Shown: positions 9,588 to 18,871, numbered from the stretch's first letter. The stretch is 64,000 nt of DNA from JAWWPG01 sp963820035 (GCA_963820035.1 CAWFYK010000005.1:372001-436000); one strand, 5' to 3'. Made by a program: numbers and translations. Notes: generated from the letters alone by a model not told the origin.

Positions 9588-10646
9588 ATGGGGCCGATCG
9601 CGCTCGAAACCTCTAGCTCGTTCCACCCTGCGCCTGGTGCGTCGGGGTTGCTATCGTGGCCGGGTTCGAGTCCGAGCCCAGCCCGATTCCCAGCAGCCCG
9701 GGGGCCGACCCAGGAGAGTGGTGCTCTGAACGGTCCAGACTCCCCGTTGTCGGTGGCGCCGCTCAGCGACATCGGGACGTGGGCGCGGTCCAGCGGTCTC
9801 GAGATCGTCCTGATCGTCCTGGGCGCCCTCCTCATGGCCAGGTTCGTCTCGTGGCTCGGCAACTGGATAACGTCCTCGATCGACGCACGGGCCTCGGAGA
9901 CCGACCCGCTGGTCCGCTCCGAGGCCGCCAAGCACCGGCACGCCATGTGGCAGGTGCTCACGTGGGGCGCCATCGTGCTGGTCTACTGCGTGGCGGCTGC
10001 GCTCATCCTGCAGCGGCTCAACGTGCCGCTCAGCAGCTTCGTGGCGCCCGCGACCGTCGTCGGGGTCGCGCTCGGCTTCGGCGCGCAGCGCGTCGTCCAG
10101 GACCTGCTCGCAGGTTTCTTCCTCATCACCGAGCGGCAGTACGGCTTCGGCGATGTCATCCGGCTCTCGGTACCGAGCGTCACGACGCCAATCACCGGCG
10201 CTGTCGAGGAGCTGACGCTGCGGGTCACCACCATCAGGTCGGCCGACGGCGAGGTGGTGATCACGCCGAACGGACAGATCATGCAGGTGGTCAACCTGTC
10301 TCGCGACTGGGCGCGGGCGGTCATCGACGTGCCCGTTCCGAGTTCGGCGGACCTCAACCGGGTCAGCCAGATCCTGCGTGAGGTCGGCGAGAACGCGTTC
10401 GCCGACGACGAGCTGAGCCATCTGCTGCTCGATGCCCCGAGTGTCATGGGCGTGGAGAGCATCGAGGTCGGCCAGTTCAACGTCCGGGTCGTGGCCCGAA
10501 CCCTGCCCGGCAAGCAGTTCGAGGTCGGCCGGGCGCTTCGAGCCCGCATCACCGTCGCGTTCGCGCGGGCGGGTGTCGCGTTGGCCGGCGGCATCGAGAC
10601 GTCCGAGCCGCCGGCGACGTCGTCCGAACAGCCGACCGCCTCATGA
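9588..10646 (+). CDS. MscS-family small-conductance mechanosensitive channel
   Basis: This 352-residue membrane protein should open under membrane tension to release osmolytes. It has a hydrophobic segment near residues 75-90, a second near 125-145, and the pore helix/beta-domain block VVGVALGFGAQRVVQDLLAGFF followed by ITERQYGFGDVI, both diagnostic of MscS. The ATG at 9588 has a good GAGGGGA site, but the first 60 residues are low-complexity and unlike the family; a GTG at 9753 is a plausible later start. The stop overlaps the next small gene by ATGA, so the pair is co-translated. Confidence 0.85.
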   Translation: MGPIALETSSSFHPAPGASGLLSWPGSSPSPARFPAARGPTQESGALNGPDSPLSVAPLSDIGTWARSSGLEIVLIVLGALLMARFVSWLGNWITSSIDARASETDPLVRSEAAKHRHAMWQVLTWGAIVLVYCVAAALILQRLNVPLSSFVAPATVVGVALGFGAQRVVQDLLAGFFLITERQYGFGDVIRLSVPSVTTPITGAVEELTLRVTTIRSADGEVVITPNGQIMQVVNLSRDWARAVIDVPVPSSADLNRVSQILREVGENAFADDELSHLLLDAPSVMGVESIEVGQFNVRVVARTLPGKQFEVGRALRARITVAFARAGVALAGGIETSEPPATSSEQPTAS

Positions 10647-10996
10647 TCCGGCCCGGGCAGAAACCGAACCTCCACCTTCGCCGCTCGACCATCGTGTTGC
10701 TGGCGGTGTTCGCGGTGACCTTGGCGACGTACCTCCTGGTCCGGCCGGCGCCCACGCCGAGTGGAGACCTACAGGCACCCGCCTCCACGACCCCCTCGTC
10801 CAGCACGCCGACCGAGACGCCGACGACCACCGAGCAGACCACGAGCGAGTCACCGACCACAACCTCGACCCCGCCTTCGTCGTCGGGTACGACCACCCGG
10901 ACCACACCGCCCGTCTCGGCGACGCCGACGCTGACCGGGCCGACCACGAGCGGCACGACATCCGGCCCGGTGACCACGGGCACTTTCTCCCCCTAG
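10643..10996 (+). CDS. Small single-pass protein with Ser/Thr/Pro-rich tail
   Basis: This 117-residue protein has a short basic N-terminus, one hydrophobic helix (about residues 16-33, IVLLAVFAVTLATYLLV) and a roughly 80-residue extracytoplasmic tail made almost only of Ser, Thr and Pro. Such tails span the cell wall or carry O-glycans; no enzymatic domain is visible. It overlaps the mscS stop by four bases, suggesting a co-expressed partner or wall-spanning anchor, but its function is unknown. Confidence 0.6.
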   Translation: MIRPGQKPNLHLRRSTIVLLAVFAVTLATYLLVRPAPTPSGDLQAPASTTPSSSTPTETPTTTEQTTSESPTTTSTPPSSSGTTTRTTPPVSATPTLTGPTTSGTTSGPVTTGTFSP

Positions 10997-11055
10997 CGCG
11001 CGGCTCAACGGCACCGGACGCAGCCGAGGCGACGCTCGACGGTCAGCCGGACGGC

Positions 11056-11490
11056 TCAGACGGCCGACACGGTGATTGTCACGTCGATGTTGCCGCGGGT
11101 GGCATTGCTGTAGGGGCAGACCTCGTGGGCCGCCTGGGCGGCCTTCTCAGCGGACTCCAGGTCGACACCTGGGATCGCCACGTCGAGATCGACGGCGATT
11201 CCCATCGCACCACCGCCGATGGGGCCGAGGCTGACATGGGAGGTGACGGTCGACGAGGTGGTGTCGACTTTCATCCGGCGACCGACGACGCCGAGCGCGC
11301 TTTGGAAGCAGGCCGCGTAGCCGAGGGCGAACAGCTGCTCGGGGTTCGTCGCGCCGCCCGGCCCGCCCAGCTCGACCGGCGGGCGGATGTCGAGGTCCAG
11401 CACCCCGTCGGAGGAGCGGCCATGGCCGTCACGGCCGCCCTGGACGCTTGCCTCGGCGGTATACATCCTCTTCTGCAGCGTGTGTGCCAT
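11056..11490 (-). CDS. ohr: Organic hydroperoxide resistance protein (Ohr/OsmC family)
   Basis: This 144-residue cytosolic thiol peroxidase reduces organic hydroperoxides. The two redox cysteines are present: Cys61 in YAACFQSAL and Cys125 in HEVCPYSNAT, the Ohr-type spacing and context. The N-terminal YTAEASVQGGRDG and the NPEQLFALGYAAC block are typical. It lies 48 bp downstream of the aminotransferase gene on the same strand and may share its transcript. No MarR-type OhrR regulator gene is adjacent. Confidence 0.9.
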   Translation of the reverse strand: MAHTLQKRMYTAEASVQGGRDGHGRSSDGVLDLDIRPPVELGGPGGATNPEQLFALGYAACFQSALGVVGRRMKVDTTSSTVTSHVSLGPIGGGAMGIAVDLDVAIPGVDLESAEKAAQAAHEVCPYSNATRGNIDVTITVSAV

Positions 11491-11538
11491 TACCGGGACA
11501 GCGTCGACAGCGGAGTGGGCATTCCCACCGTGGCGATC

Positions 11539-12771
11539 TCAGGCGTCGAGCGCGGATCCGATGGCAGCCGCCAGCTCGTCGACCTGCTCATCGGTCATCA
11601 CCAGCGGCGGCGAGACCTGGATGCCGCCGACGCCGACCGCTCTCGTGGCGATGCCGTAAGAACGGAGGGTCTTCGCCAGCGGAAGCGCCTCGCCGGGTTC
11701 GCGCAGCTGGACGGCGGCCAGGGCTCCGACGCCGCACCGCACCTCCTCGACGCGGTCATGGCCGGCCAGAGGGGACAGCGCGGTCGCGAGCGACGTCTCG
11801 AGCCTGGCCGCCTCGTCGATGAGACCTTCGCGCTCGATGATGGCCAGGTTGCCGAGAGCCACCGCGGCAGCAGTCGCGTGCCCGGAATACGTGTAGCCAT
11901 GGCGCCACCAGACCTCGCCACCGGGCCTGAAGAACGGCTCGGCCACCTTCGGCGCGACGAAGACCGCGCCCATCGGGATGTAGCCGCTGGTGAGACCCTT
12001 CGCCGTGGTCACCATGTCAGGCTCGAGACCGAAGCGGGTGCTGGCGAACCACGAACCGCCGATGCGCCCGAAGCCCGTCACGACCTCGTCGGCCACGAAC
12101 AGGACGTCGTACTCCGTGCACACCTTGCGGACGTCGGCGAGGTAGCCCTCGGGGGGCGGGAACACACCGCCGGCACCGATGACCGGCTCGCAGTAGAAGG
12201 CGGCGACGCGGTCGGGTCCGATGCGCTCGATGGTCGCGCGGAGGTCGTCGGCGCTGTCCCAGGCGACGGTGGCGCTGTCGGCGACGAGCTCGCCGTAGCC
12301 GTCGCGGTTGCCGGGGATCCCGGAGAGGGCGGTGCCGGCGTAGTGCATGCCGTGGTAGGCCTTCTGCCGGCCGATGACGAACCTCCGGCTCGGCTGGCCC
12401 TGCTCGACCCAATAGCGGCGGGCCAGCTTGGCCGCCGTATCGACGGAGTCGGAGCCGCCGGACGTGAGGAAGATCCGGCTGCCGGCCATGGGGGCGATGC
12501 CGGCGAGCTTCTCGGCGAGCGCTATCGCCGGCTCGTTGGAGAAGTCCCCGAACGTGCTGTAGGACTCGAGTTTCGCCATTTGGCGCGCCGCGATGTCGGC
12601 GAGCTCGGTGCGGCCGTGACCGACATTGGCGTACCAGAGTCCGGCGGTCGCGTCCAGGTAGCGGTTCCCCTCGGCGTCGAAGACGTAGGCGCCCTCTCCG
12701 CGCACCAGCACGAACTCGCCGTTCTCCTCGACCATGCTCATGTTCGAGAAGGGATGCCACAGGGCGCCCAT
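11539..12771 (-). CDS. Class III aminotransferase, probably diamine/omega-amino acid
   Basis: This 410-residue PLP enzyme belongs to the fold type I, class III group (putrescine-pyruvate, beta-alanine or GABA transaminases). Visible are the N-terminal HPF block, the TSGGSDSVDTAAKLARRYW region, FVADEVVTGFGRIG, and the PLP lysine in TTAKGLTSGY at about residue 258. The ATG at 12771 is preceded by AAGGAGA. It is divergent from a second aldehyde dehydrogenase, and both lie near polyamine importers, so transamination of putrescine (SpuC-like) is the favoured but unproven role. Its exact amine substrate cannot be read from sequence. Confidence 0.82.
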   Translation of the reverse strand: MGALWHPFSNMSMVEENGEFVLVRGEGAYVFDAEGNRYLDATAGLWYANVGHGRTELADIAARQMAKLESYSTFGDFSNEPAIALAEKLAGIAPMAGSRIFLTSGGSDSVDTAAKLARRYWVEQGQPSRRFVIGRQKAYHGMHYAGTALSGIPGNRDGYGELVADSATVAWDSADDLRATIERIGPDRVAAFYCEPVIGAGGVFPPPEGYLADVRKVCTEYDVLFVADEVVTGFGRIGGSWFASTRFGLEPDMVTTAKGLTSGYIPMGAVFVAPKVAEPFFRPGGEVWWRHGYTYSGHATAAAVALGNLAIIEREGLIDEAARLETSLATALSPLAGHDRVEEVRCGVGALAAVQLREPGEALPLAKTLRSYGIATRAVGVGGIQVSPPLVMTDEQVDELAAAIGSALDA

Positions 12772-12809
12772 CGGGTCTCCTTCGGTGTGGGGGGTCGCGA
12801 AGCGTCGCG

Positions 12810-12815
12810 TACCGT
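12810..12815 (+). promoter_or_regulatory. Candidate leaderless -10 box (TACCGT) for the aldehyde dehydrogenase
   Basis: TACCGT is followed by seven bases and then the ATG at 12823, so transcription would begin at or next to the start codon. There is no ribosome site before this ATG, which is consistent with a leaderless mRNA. Confidence 0.4.
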
Positions 12816-12822
12816 CGACGGT

Positions 12823-14265
12823 ATGAGCCAAGTATCTCCGATGTGGGTGGCCGGCGCTCCAGTGCAGGGGGACGAGACTTTCGACGTGAGAAGCCCGTAC
12901 GACGGCTCGCTCGTCGCGACCACGACGTGGGCCACTGCGCACCAGGTGGAGACGGCAGTGCAGGCGGCTCACGAGGTCCGGGGCGAGACTGCCGCCCTGC
13001 CGATCCACGTCCGGGCCGACGCGTTGGCGGCCGCGAGCGATGCTCTCCGAGACCGTGCCGAGGAGCTGGCGGCTCTGATCACGGCCGAGAACGGCAAGCC
13101 CATCATCTGGGCCCGGATCGAGGTCGCGCGTGCCGTCGCCGTCTTCAGGATCGCCGCGGAGGAGACCCGGCGGTGGTCGGGAGAGGCCATTCGGCTCGAT
13201 ACGGAGGCGGCGGGAGGTGGCCGCCTCGGCTATGTCCGCCAGGTCCCGAAGGGACCGGTGCTGGCCATCTCGCCCTTCAACTTCCCGCTCAACCTAGTGG
13301 CCCACAAGGTGGCCCCGGCGCTGGCTGTCGGTGCCCCGGTCGTGGTGAAGCCAGCGCCGAAGACCCCGCTCTCGGCGCTCGTCCTGGGCGAGATCCTCGC
13401 CAAGACGGGGCTGCCGGCCGGGATGGTCAGCGTCATCAACATTCGCGACGCCCAGGCGGAGCCCCTGGTCGCCGACGAACGGCTCCCCGTCGTGTCCTTC
13501 ACCGGCTCCGGGCCGGTGGGCTATGCGATCCAGCGAGCCGTCCCGGGCAAGCACGTGGTGCTGGAGCTCGGTGGCAACGCCGCGGCCGTCGTCTGCGACG
13601 ACTGGAGCAGTGCCGCCGACCTCGACTGGGCAGCCGACCGGATCGCGACCTTCTCCAACTACCAGGCGGGACAGTCCTGCATCAGCGTCCAGCGAGCTCT
13701 CGTGGCAGTTAGCTGCTACGACGACTTCGTGCCCCGGCTCATCTCTGCGGTGGAAGGCTTGGCGGTGGGAGACCCCGCCGCCGACGCCACCCAGGTCGGC
13801 CCGGTGATCAACGAGGAGGCCGCGGAGCGGATCCTGGCGTGGGTCGACGAGGCGGTGGCCGAGGGGGCGACGGTGCTCACGGGCGGCCAGCGAGACGGTA
13901 CGACGGTCGAGCCGACCGTGCTGGCCGACGTACCCGCCGCCGCCAAGGTGTCGTGCGAGGAGGTCTTCGGGCCGGTGCTGGTGGTCGAGAAGGTGGCCGA
14001 CACGGCGGCTGCGTTCGCCCGGGTCAACGACTCGCCGTACGGACTGCAGGCGGGGGTGTTCACTCACAACCTGCAGACGGCGTTCGCCGCCCATCGCGAC
14101 CTGGAGGTCGGCGGGGTGGTCGTCGGCGACGTGCCGAGCTATCGGGCCGACCAGATGCCGTACGGCGGAGCAAAGCAGTCGGGGGTCGGCCGCGAAGGGG
14201 TGCGCTATGCGATGAGCGACTTCACCTACGAGCGGGTCATGGTGCTGACCGGCCTCGACCTCTGA
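12823..14265 (+). CDS. NAD(P)-dependent aldehyde dehydrogenase
   Basis: This 480-residue aldehyde dehydrogenase has the cofactor block SPFNFPLNLVAHKVAPA, the general base in LELGGN (Glu at about 248) and the nucleophile in YQAGQSCISVQR (Cys at about 286). The sequence resembles the lactaldehyde/succinate-semialdehyde/non-phosphorylating GAPDH subgroup more than PatD. A very long open frame extends about 2.4 kb upstream, but it is antisense to ohr and the aminotransferase and is not coding; the ATG at 12823 is where family similarity begins. Divergence from the aminotransferase suggests a joint amine-degradation role. Confidence 0.85.
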   Translation: MSQVSPMWVAGAPVQGDETFDVRSPYDGSLVATTTWATAHQVETAVQAAHEVRGETAALPIHVRADALAAASDALRDRAEELAALITAENGKPIIWARIEVARAVAVFRIAAEETRRWSGEAIRLDTEAAGGGRLGYVRQVPKGPVLAISPFNFPLNLVAHKVAPALAVGAPVVVKPAPKTPLSALVLGEILAKTGLPAGMVSVINIRDAQAEPLVADERLPVVSFTGSGPVGYAIQRAVPGKHVVLELGGNAAAVVCDDWSSAADLDWAADRIATFSNYQAGQSCISVQRALVAVSCYDDFVPRLISAVEGLAVGDPAADATQVGPVINEEAAERILAWVDEAVAEGATVLTGGQRDGTTVEPTVLADVPAAAKVSCEEVFGPVLVVEKVADTAAAFARVNDSPYGLQAGVFTHNLQTAFAAHRDLEVGGVVVGDVPSYRADQMPYGGAKQSGVGREGVRYAMSDFTYERVMVLTGLDL

Positions 14266-14547
14266 TCAGCAGTGACGCAGCGGTTTTCGGGACATCTTCG
14301 TTGACGTGGTTACGTTCGAGGTGTCGCGGGTGCGGCGCCAGACCCACGCGTGCGCCTCGGCGGCCACGGCGTCATTGCTGCTTCTCACCACGCTCCAACG
14401 TGCGGAGCAGCACACGTCGGGTGGGGATTCGTCCGGTGGTCTGAGCGTGAGATTCCGCGCGGTGGGATGGACTGATCCGTTCGGCCGGACGAATCCGGCA
14501 GCGCCCGCTAACCGGGCCGGTGCGATCTTGCTCGGCCGGGCTCGTGG
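14266..14547. other. Intergenic stretch without a recognised gene
   Basis: About 280 bp separate the dehydrogenase from dxr. An open frame of 85 codons covers part of it, but it has no ribosome site, its composition is unlike the neighbours and it resembles no family I know. No tRNA, hairpin-plus-T tract or repeat was seen; only the dxr promoter at its end can be supported. Confidence 0.5.
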
Positions 14548-14553
14548 GACAAT
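14548..14553 (+). promoter_or_regulatory. Candidate leaderless -10 box (GACAAT) for dxr
   Basis: GACAAT is separated by exactly six bases from the dxr ATG at 14560, the geometry of actinobacterial leaderless promoters. No Shine-Dalgarno sequence precedes the ATG. A clear -35 hexamer at 17-18 bp is not visible. Confidence 0.4.
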
Positions 14554-14559
14554 CGTGAC

Positions 14560-15801
14560 ATGACGAGCGGCGGCATTCATCGACGCGACATCGTGCTGCT
14601 CGGGAGCACCGGGTCGGTAGGCGCCCAGGCGCTCGACGTCATCCGGGCCAACCCCGACCGCTTCCGGGTCGCCGCGCTGGCCGCGGGCGGGTCCGACCCG
14701 CAGCTCCTGGCGGCCCAGGTCATCGAGTTCGGTGCGCCGGTCGTGGCAGTGGCCCACGCGACCGCCGTCCAAGACCTCCAGCTCGCGCTCTACGCCCACG
14801 CGCAGCGCAGCGGCTACCACCACGGAGACTTCACCCTCCCGCGGATCGTCGCGGGCCCCGACTCTGCCGAGCAGGTCGCCGGCCTGCCGGCCGACATCGT
14901 GCTCAACGCGATCACCGGGGCCGTCGGGCTTCGGCCGACCCTCGCAGCGCTGGCCGCCGGCTCGACCCTCGCGCTGGCCAACAAGGAGTCGCTGATCATC
15001 GGCGGAGAGGTCGTCACCTCAGCGGCCAAACCCGGCCAGATCGTGCCGGTCGACTCCGAGCACTCGGCGCTCGCGCAGTGCTTGCGAGGAGGCCGTGCCG
15101 ACGAGGTATGCCGGCTGGTCATCACCGCGAGTGGCGGCCCGTTCCGCGGCCGGCAGCGCAGCGAGCTGGTCGACGTCACGCCGGAACAGGCGATGGCCCA
15201 CCCCACGTGGGACATGGGCCCGATGGTGACGACCAACTCGTCGACGCTCGTCAACAAGGGTCTCGAGGTCATCGAGGCCCACCTCCTCTTCGACGTGGCG
15301 TACGACGACATCGAGGTCGTGGTGCACCCGCAGTCGGTGATCCACTCGATGGTCGAGTTCCACGACGGGTCGACGCTCGCCCAGGTGTCGCCGCCCGACA
15401 TGCGGCTGCCGATCAGCCTTGCTCTCGGGTGGCCCGACCGGATCGCAGGCGCTGCACGGGCAGTCGACTGGACCGCGTCGCAGGCGTGGCAGTTCGAGCC
15501 GGTCGACCACGAGGCGTTTCCGCTGCTGGGGCTGGCCGTGGAGGCCGGACGTCGCGGCGGGATCTCTCCCGCCGTCTACAACGCCGCCAACGAGGTCGCC
15601 GTCCAGGCGTTCTGGGACCGGCGCCTCGGCTACCTGGGGATAGCCGACACGGTTGCTGCGGTATTGGCGGCGGCCGACGTACCCTCGGGTGGGGGCCACG
15701 TCACCGTCGAGGACGTGCTGGCGGCCGACGGCTGGGCCCGTGACCGGGCAGCCGCCGCGGTCGACGAAGCCGCGAGACCGGGAGGAGCGCACCAAGGATG
15801 A
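14560..15801 (+). CDS. dxr: 1-deoxy-D-xylulose 5-phosphate reductoisomerase
   Basis: This 413-residue cytosolic enzyme converts DXP to 2-C-methyl-D-erythritol 4-phosphate, the committed MEP-pathway step. It carries the NADPH loop GSTGSVGAQALDV near residues 11-23, the ANKESLIIGGEVV block, metal/substrate residues in VPVDSEHSAL, the flexible loop ITASGGPFRG and NKGLEVIEAHLLFDV. The length fits the family. It overlaps the following site-2 protease by ATGA at 15798, and ispG comes third: the standard actinobacterial dxr-rip-ispG order. Confidence 0.95.
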   Translation: MTSGGIHRRDIVLLGSTGSVGAQALDVIRANPDRFRVAALAAGGSDPQLLAAQVIEFGAPVVAVAHATAVQDLQLALYAHAQRSGYHHGDFTLPRIVAGPDSAEQVAGLPADIVLNAITGAVGLRPTLAALAAGSTLALANKESLIIGGEVVTSAAKPGQIVPVDSEHSALAQCLRGGRADEVCRLVITASGGPFRGRQRSELVDVTPEQAMAHPTWDMGPMVTTNSSTLVNKGLEVIEAHLLFDVAYDDIEVVVHPQSVIHSMVEFHDGSTLAQVSPPDMRLPISLALGWPDRIAGAARAVDWTASQAWQFEPVDHEAFPLLGLAVEAGRRGGISPAVYNAANEVAVQAFWDRRLGYLGIADTVAAVLAAADVPSGGGHVTVEDVLAADGWARDRAAAAVDEAARPGGAHQG

Positions 15802-17102
15802 CCCCGCTGATCTACCTGCTGGGGATGCTGCTGTTCTTCCTCGGCGTGGTCGGCTCGATCGCGCTCCATGAGGTCGGCCATATGGTCCCGGCCAAGCACT
15901 TCGGCGTGAAGGTCACCCAGTACTTCGTCGGATTCGGCAAGACCGTCTGGTCGACGAAGAAGGGTGACACGGAGTACGGCGTCAAGGCCTTCCCGCTGGG
16001 CGGGTTCATCCGGATGATCGGGATGCTTCCCCCGGAGAAGCGCGACGCCGACGGCCGCGTCAAGGGCATCACGGGTGGCGTCTTCGGCAAGATGATCGCC
16101 GACGCGCGGGCCCTCGAATACGAGAACATCACGGCGGCGGACCAGGACCGGCTCTTCTACAAGAAGGCCCCTTGGAAGAAGATCGTGGTGATGTCCGGTG
16201 GACCCATGATGAACGTCTTCCTCGCCGTCGTGATGCTCAGTGCGGTGTTCATGATCCTCGGCGTCTCGAAACCGAGCCTGACCGTCTCGCAGGTCTCCGA
16301 CTGTGTGAAGCCGGCCACCGCCACGTCGAGCGTCTGCAAGCCCGGCGACCCGGCGTCACCGGCCCGGACGGCCGGCTTCAAGAACGGCGACCAGGTGCTG
16401 TCCGTCAACGGTGTCACGATGACTTCCTGGGACCAGTTCTCGCAGGTCATCCGCGACTCCTCCGGCAAGCAGCTCACCGTCGTCGTCGAACGCAACGGCC
16501 AGCACGTGACGCTGCACGCGGACCCGACGATCAACAAGCTCTTCTCGCTGAACGACCCGACGAAGTACGTCCAGGCCGGCTTCCTCGGCATCACGCCCGA
16601 CCAGGTGCGCCAGCGGCAGAGCTTCGGCTACGTGCTGACCACCATCGGGAGCTATACCGAGCAGACCGGCAAGGCGCTGGTCTCGCTGCCGAGCCGGCTG
16701 GTCGGCGTGGCTGAGTCCGCAGTGGGCGCCGCGCCCCGCGATCCCTCGAGCCCGATGAGCGTGGTGGGCGCGACACGGGTGGCAGGCGAGGTCGCGTCCA
16801 ACAACCAGATCGACGTCATCGACAGGTTCGCGACCCTGCTGACCCTGCTGGGCGTGGTCAACCTCTTCGTCGCGCTGTTCAACTTCATCCCGCTGCTGCC
16901 GCTCGACGGGGGCCATATCGCTGGCGCGATCTACGAATGGATCCGCCGTGGCTGGGCGCGCCTGCGCCACCGACCCGACCCCGGCTACGCCGACGTCGCG
17001 CAGATGTTGCCGATCGCCTACGCCGCCGCTTCGATCCTGGTCGTGATGGGCGTGCTGCTGATCTGGACCGACATCGTCAACCCGATCCGGTTGACAGGCT
17101 GA
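15798..17102 (+). CDS. Site-2 intramembrane zinc metalloprotease (RseP/Rip1 type)
   Basis: This 434-residue M50 protease cleaves transmembrane substrates such as anti-sigma factors. The zinc site HEVGH is at residues 24-28 in the first helix, a PDZ domain (GFKNGDQVLSVNGV) lies near residues 195-250, and the third zinc ligand region LPLDGGHIAGAIYEWI is in a C-terminal helix. It overlaps dxr by four bases and precedes ispG by 78 bp, matching the order of Mycobacterium rip1. Its substrate here is unknown; a SigE-type sigma factor and partner membrane protein occur 40 kb away, but no link can be shown. Confidence 0.93.
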   Translation: MTPLIYLLGMLLFFLGVVGSIALHEVGHMVPAKHFGVKVTQYFVGFGKTVWSTKKGDTEYGVKAFPLGGFIRMIGMLPPEKRDADGRVKGITGGVFGKMIADARALEYENITAADQDRLFYKKAPWKKIVVMSGGPMMNVFLAVVMLSAVFMILGVSKPSLTVSQVSDCVKPATATSSVCKPGDPASPARTAGFKNGDQVLSVNGVTMTSWDQFSQVIRDSSGKQLTVVVERNGQHVTLHADPTINKLFSLNDPTKYVQAGFLGITPDQVRQRQSFGYVLTTIGSYTEQTGKALVSLPSRLVGVAESAVGAAPRDPSSPMSVVGATRVAGEVASNNQIDVIDRFATLLTLLGVVNLFVALFNFIPLLPLDGGHIAGAIYEWIRRGWARLRHRPDPGYADVAQMLPIAYAAASILVVMGVLLIWTDIVNPIRLTG

Positions 17103-17180
17103 GCGTCCGACCCGACCGACGATGAGGCAGCCGACCCCCACCCGACACCGGGCTCCGACTAGCAGGCGAGGGATCCACGT

Positions 17181-18356
17181 ATGACGAGCATCAACCTGGG
17201 AATGCCCACGGCTCCGCCACCGGTGCTGGCGCCGCGCCGCCGTACCCGCCAGATCAAGGTCGGCAAGGTGTTGGTCGGTGGTGACGCACCGGTCTCGGTG
17301 CAGTCGATGACGACGACCCTCACCGCCGATGTCAACACGACGCTGCAGCAGATCGCCGAGCTCACCGCGTCGGGATGCGACATCGTCCGGGTCGCCTGCC
17401 CGAGCCAGGACGACGCCGACGCCCTTCCCGCGATCGCCCAGCACTCGCAGATCCCGGTCATCGCCGACATCCACTTCCAGCCCAAGTACGTCTTCGCGGC
17501 GATCGACGCCGGCTGCGCCGCTGTTCGGGTCAACCCGGGCAACATCCGCAAGTTCGATGACCAGGTCAAGGAGATCGCGGCCGCCGCCAAGGACCGCGGC
17601 ACCTCGATCAGGATCGGCGTCAACGCCGGCTCGCTCGACCCGCGGCTGCTCGAGAAGCACGGCAAGGCGACGCCTGAGGCGCTCGTCGAGTCAGCCGTCT
17701 GGGAGGCGTCGCTCTTCGAGGAGCACGACTTCCACGACTTCAAGATCTCCGTCAAGCACAACGACCCCGTCGTGATGGTGCGGGCCTACGAGCTGCTGTC
17801 CGAGGCGGGCGACTGGCCGCTGCATCTCGGCGTGACCGAGGCCGGGCCGGCGTTCCAGGGCACGATCAAGTCGTCGGTCGCCTTCGGAGCCCTGCTGTCG
17901 CAGGGGATCGGCGACACCATCCGGGTCTCGCTGTCGGCGCCACCCGTCGAGGAGGTCAAGGTGGGCCTGCAGATCCTGCAGTCGCTCAACCTCCGCGAGC
18001 GCCACCTCGAGATCGTGTCCTGTCCGTCGTGCGGACGGGCGCAGGTCGACGTCTACAAGCTCGCCGACGCAGTGACCGCGGGCCTCGAAGGCATGGAGGT
18101 GCCGCTGCGGGTGGCGGTCATGGGATGCGTCGTCAACGGACCGGGCGAGGCGCGCGAGGCAGACCTCGGCGTCGCGTCCGGCAACGGCAAGGGCCAGATC
18201 TTCGTCAAGGGAGAGGTCATCAAGACGGTGCCGGAGTCGCAGATCGTCGAGACGCTCATCGAGGAGGCCATGCGCATCGCCGACGAGATGGGGGAGCCGG
18301 TCGATGCGAACGGGCAGACCGTGGCACCGGGCGCTCCGACGGTGACGGTGAGCTGA
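17181..18356 (+). CDS. ispG: 4-hydroxy-3-methylbut-2-enyl diphosphate synthase (IspG)
   Basis: This 391-residue [4Fe-4S] enzyme acts in the MEP pathway, reducing MEcPP to HMBPP. The cluster cysteines are in VSCPSCGRAQVDVYKL and GCVVNGPGEA, and the TIM-barrel N-terminal half includes VQSMTTT and ADIHFQPKYV. The short insert-free length is that of the bacterial form. It follows dxr and the site-2 protease in the same orientation and precedes a GNAT gene by 5 bp, so it is probably one transcript. Confidence 0.95.
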   Translation: MTSINLGMPTAPPPVLAPRRRTRQIKVGKVLVGGDAPVSVQSMTTTLTADVNTTLQQIAELTASGCDIVRVACPSQDDADALPAIAQHSQIPVIADIHFQPKYVFAAIDAGCAAVRVNPGNIRKFDDQVKEIAAAAKDRGTSIRIGVNAGSLDPRLLEKHGKATPEALVESAVWEASLFEEHDFHDFKISVKHNDPVVMVRAYELLSEAGDWPLHLGVTEAGPAFQGTIKSSVAFGALLSQGIGDTIRVSLSAPPVEEVKVGLQILQSLNLRERHLEIVSCPSCGRAQVDVYKLADAVTAGLEGMEVPLRVAVMGCVVNGPGEAREADLGVASGNGKGQIFVKGEVIKTVPESQIVETLIEEAMRIADEMGEPVDANGQTVAPGAPTVTVS

Positions 18357-18361
18357 CGGCG

Positions 18362-18832
18362 ATGAGTGATGTCGAGCTGCGGCCGATGTCGGTCGAGGAG
18401 TACGACGCCTGGGTGCCGGTGGCCATCGCCAGCTACGCGGCCGACCATGCCCGGGCGGGTTCCAAGCCCGCCGACGAGGCGCTATCCAGCGCCAAGAAGG
18501 AGTTCGCCGAGCTGTTGCCCGAGGGGGCAGAGACGCCCGAGCACCACCTGCTCGTGGCTTCGGCCGCCGGGCCACGGGTCGGTATCCTGTGGCTGCGGAT
18601 CCCCACCAAGGAGCCGGTACGGGCCTTCGTCTACGACATCGAGGTCGACGAGGCGGTGCGTGGTCGCGGCTATGGGCGGGCGATCATGCTGGCCGCCGAG
18701 ACCTATGCGCGCGAGCACGGCGCCACGTCGATCAGGCTCCACGTCTTCGGTGACAACACCGTGGCGCGGCGGCTCTACGAGAGCCTCGGCTACGAGACCA
18801 CCAACGTCAACATGGCCAAGACGCTGAGCTGA
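18362..18832 (+). CDS. GNAT-family N-acetyltransferase
   Basis: This 156-residue protein carries the acetyl-CoA pyrophosphate loop VRGRGYGRAIM (about residues 99-109) and the C-terminal LYESLGYE motif of GNAT enzymes. The ATG at 18362 lies five bases after the ispG stop, so it is likely co-transcribed with the MEP genes. The acceptor substrate cannot be inferred. Confidence 0.82.
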   Translation: MSDVELRPMSVEEYDAWVPVAIASYAADHARAGSKPADEALSSAKKEFAELLPEGAETPEHHLLVASAAGPRVGILWLRIPTKEPVRAFVYDIEVDEAVRGRGYGRAIMLAAETYAREHGATSIRLHVFGDNTVARRLYESLGYETTNVNMAKTLS

Positions 18833-18871
18833 GGCCGCCGCTCGCGACGAACGTGGACCTCGACCTGAGGG

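Noticed and set aside
10432..12822. Very long plus-strand open frame in front of the aldehyde dehydrogenase
   Set aside because: It is antisense to the clearly coding ohr and aminotransferase genes and has no family similarity; only the part from 12823 is a gene.
14306..14563. Open frame of 85 codons before dxr
   Set aside because: No ribosome site, no family similarity, and it overlaps the dxr promoter and start.
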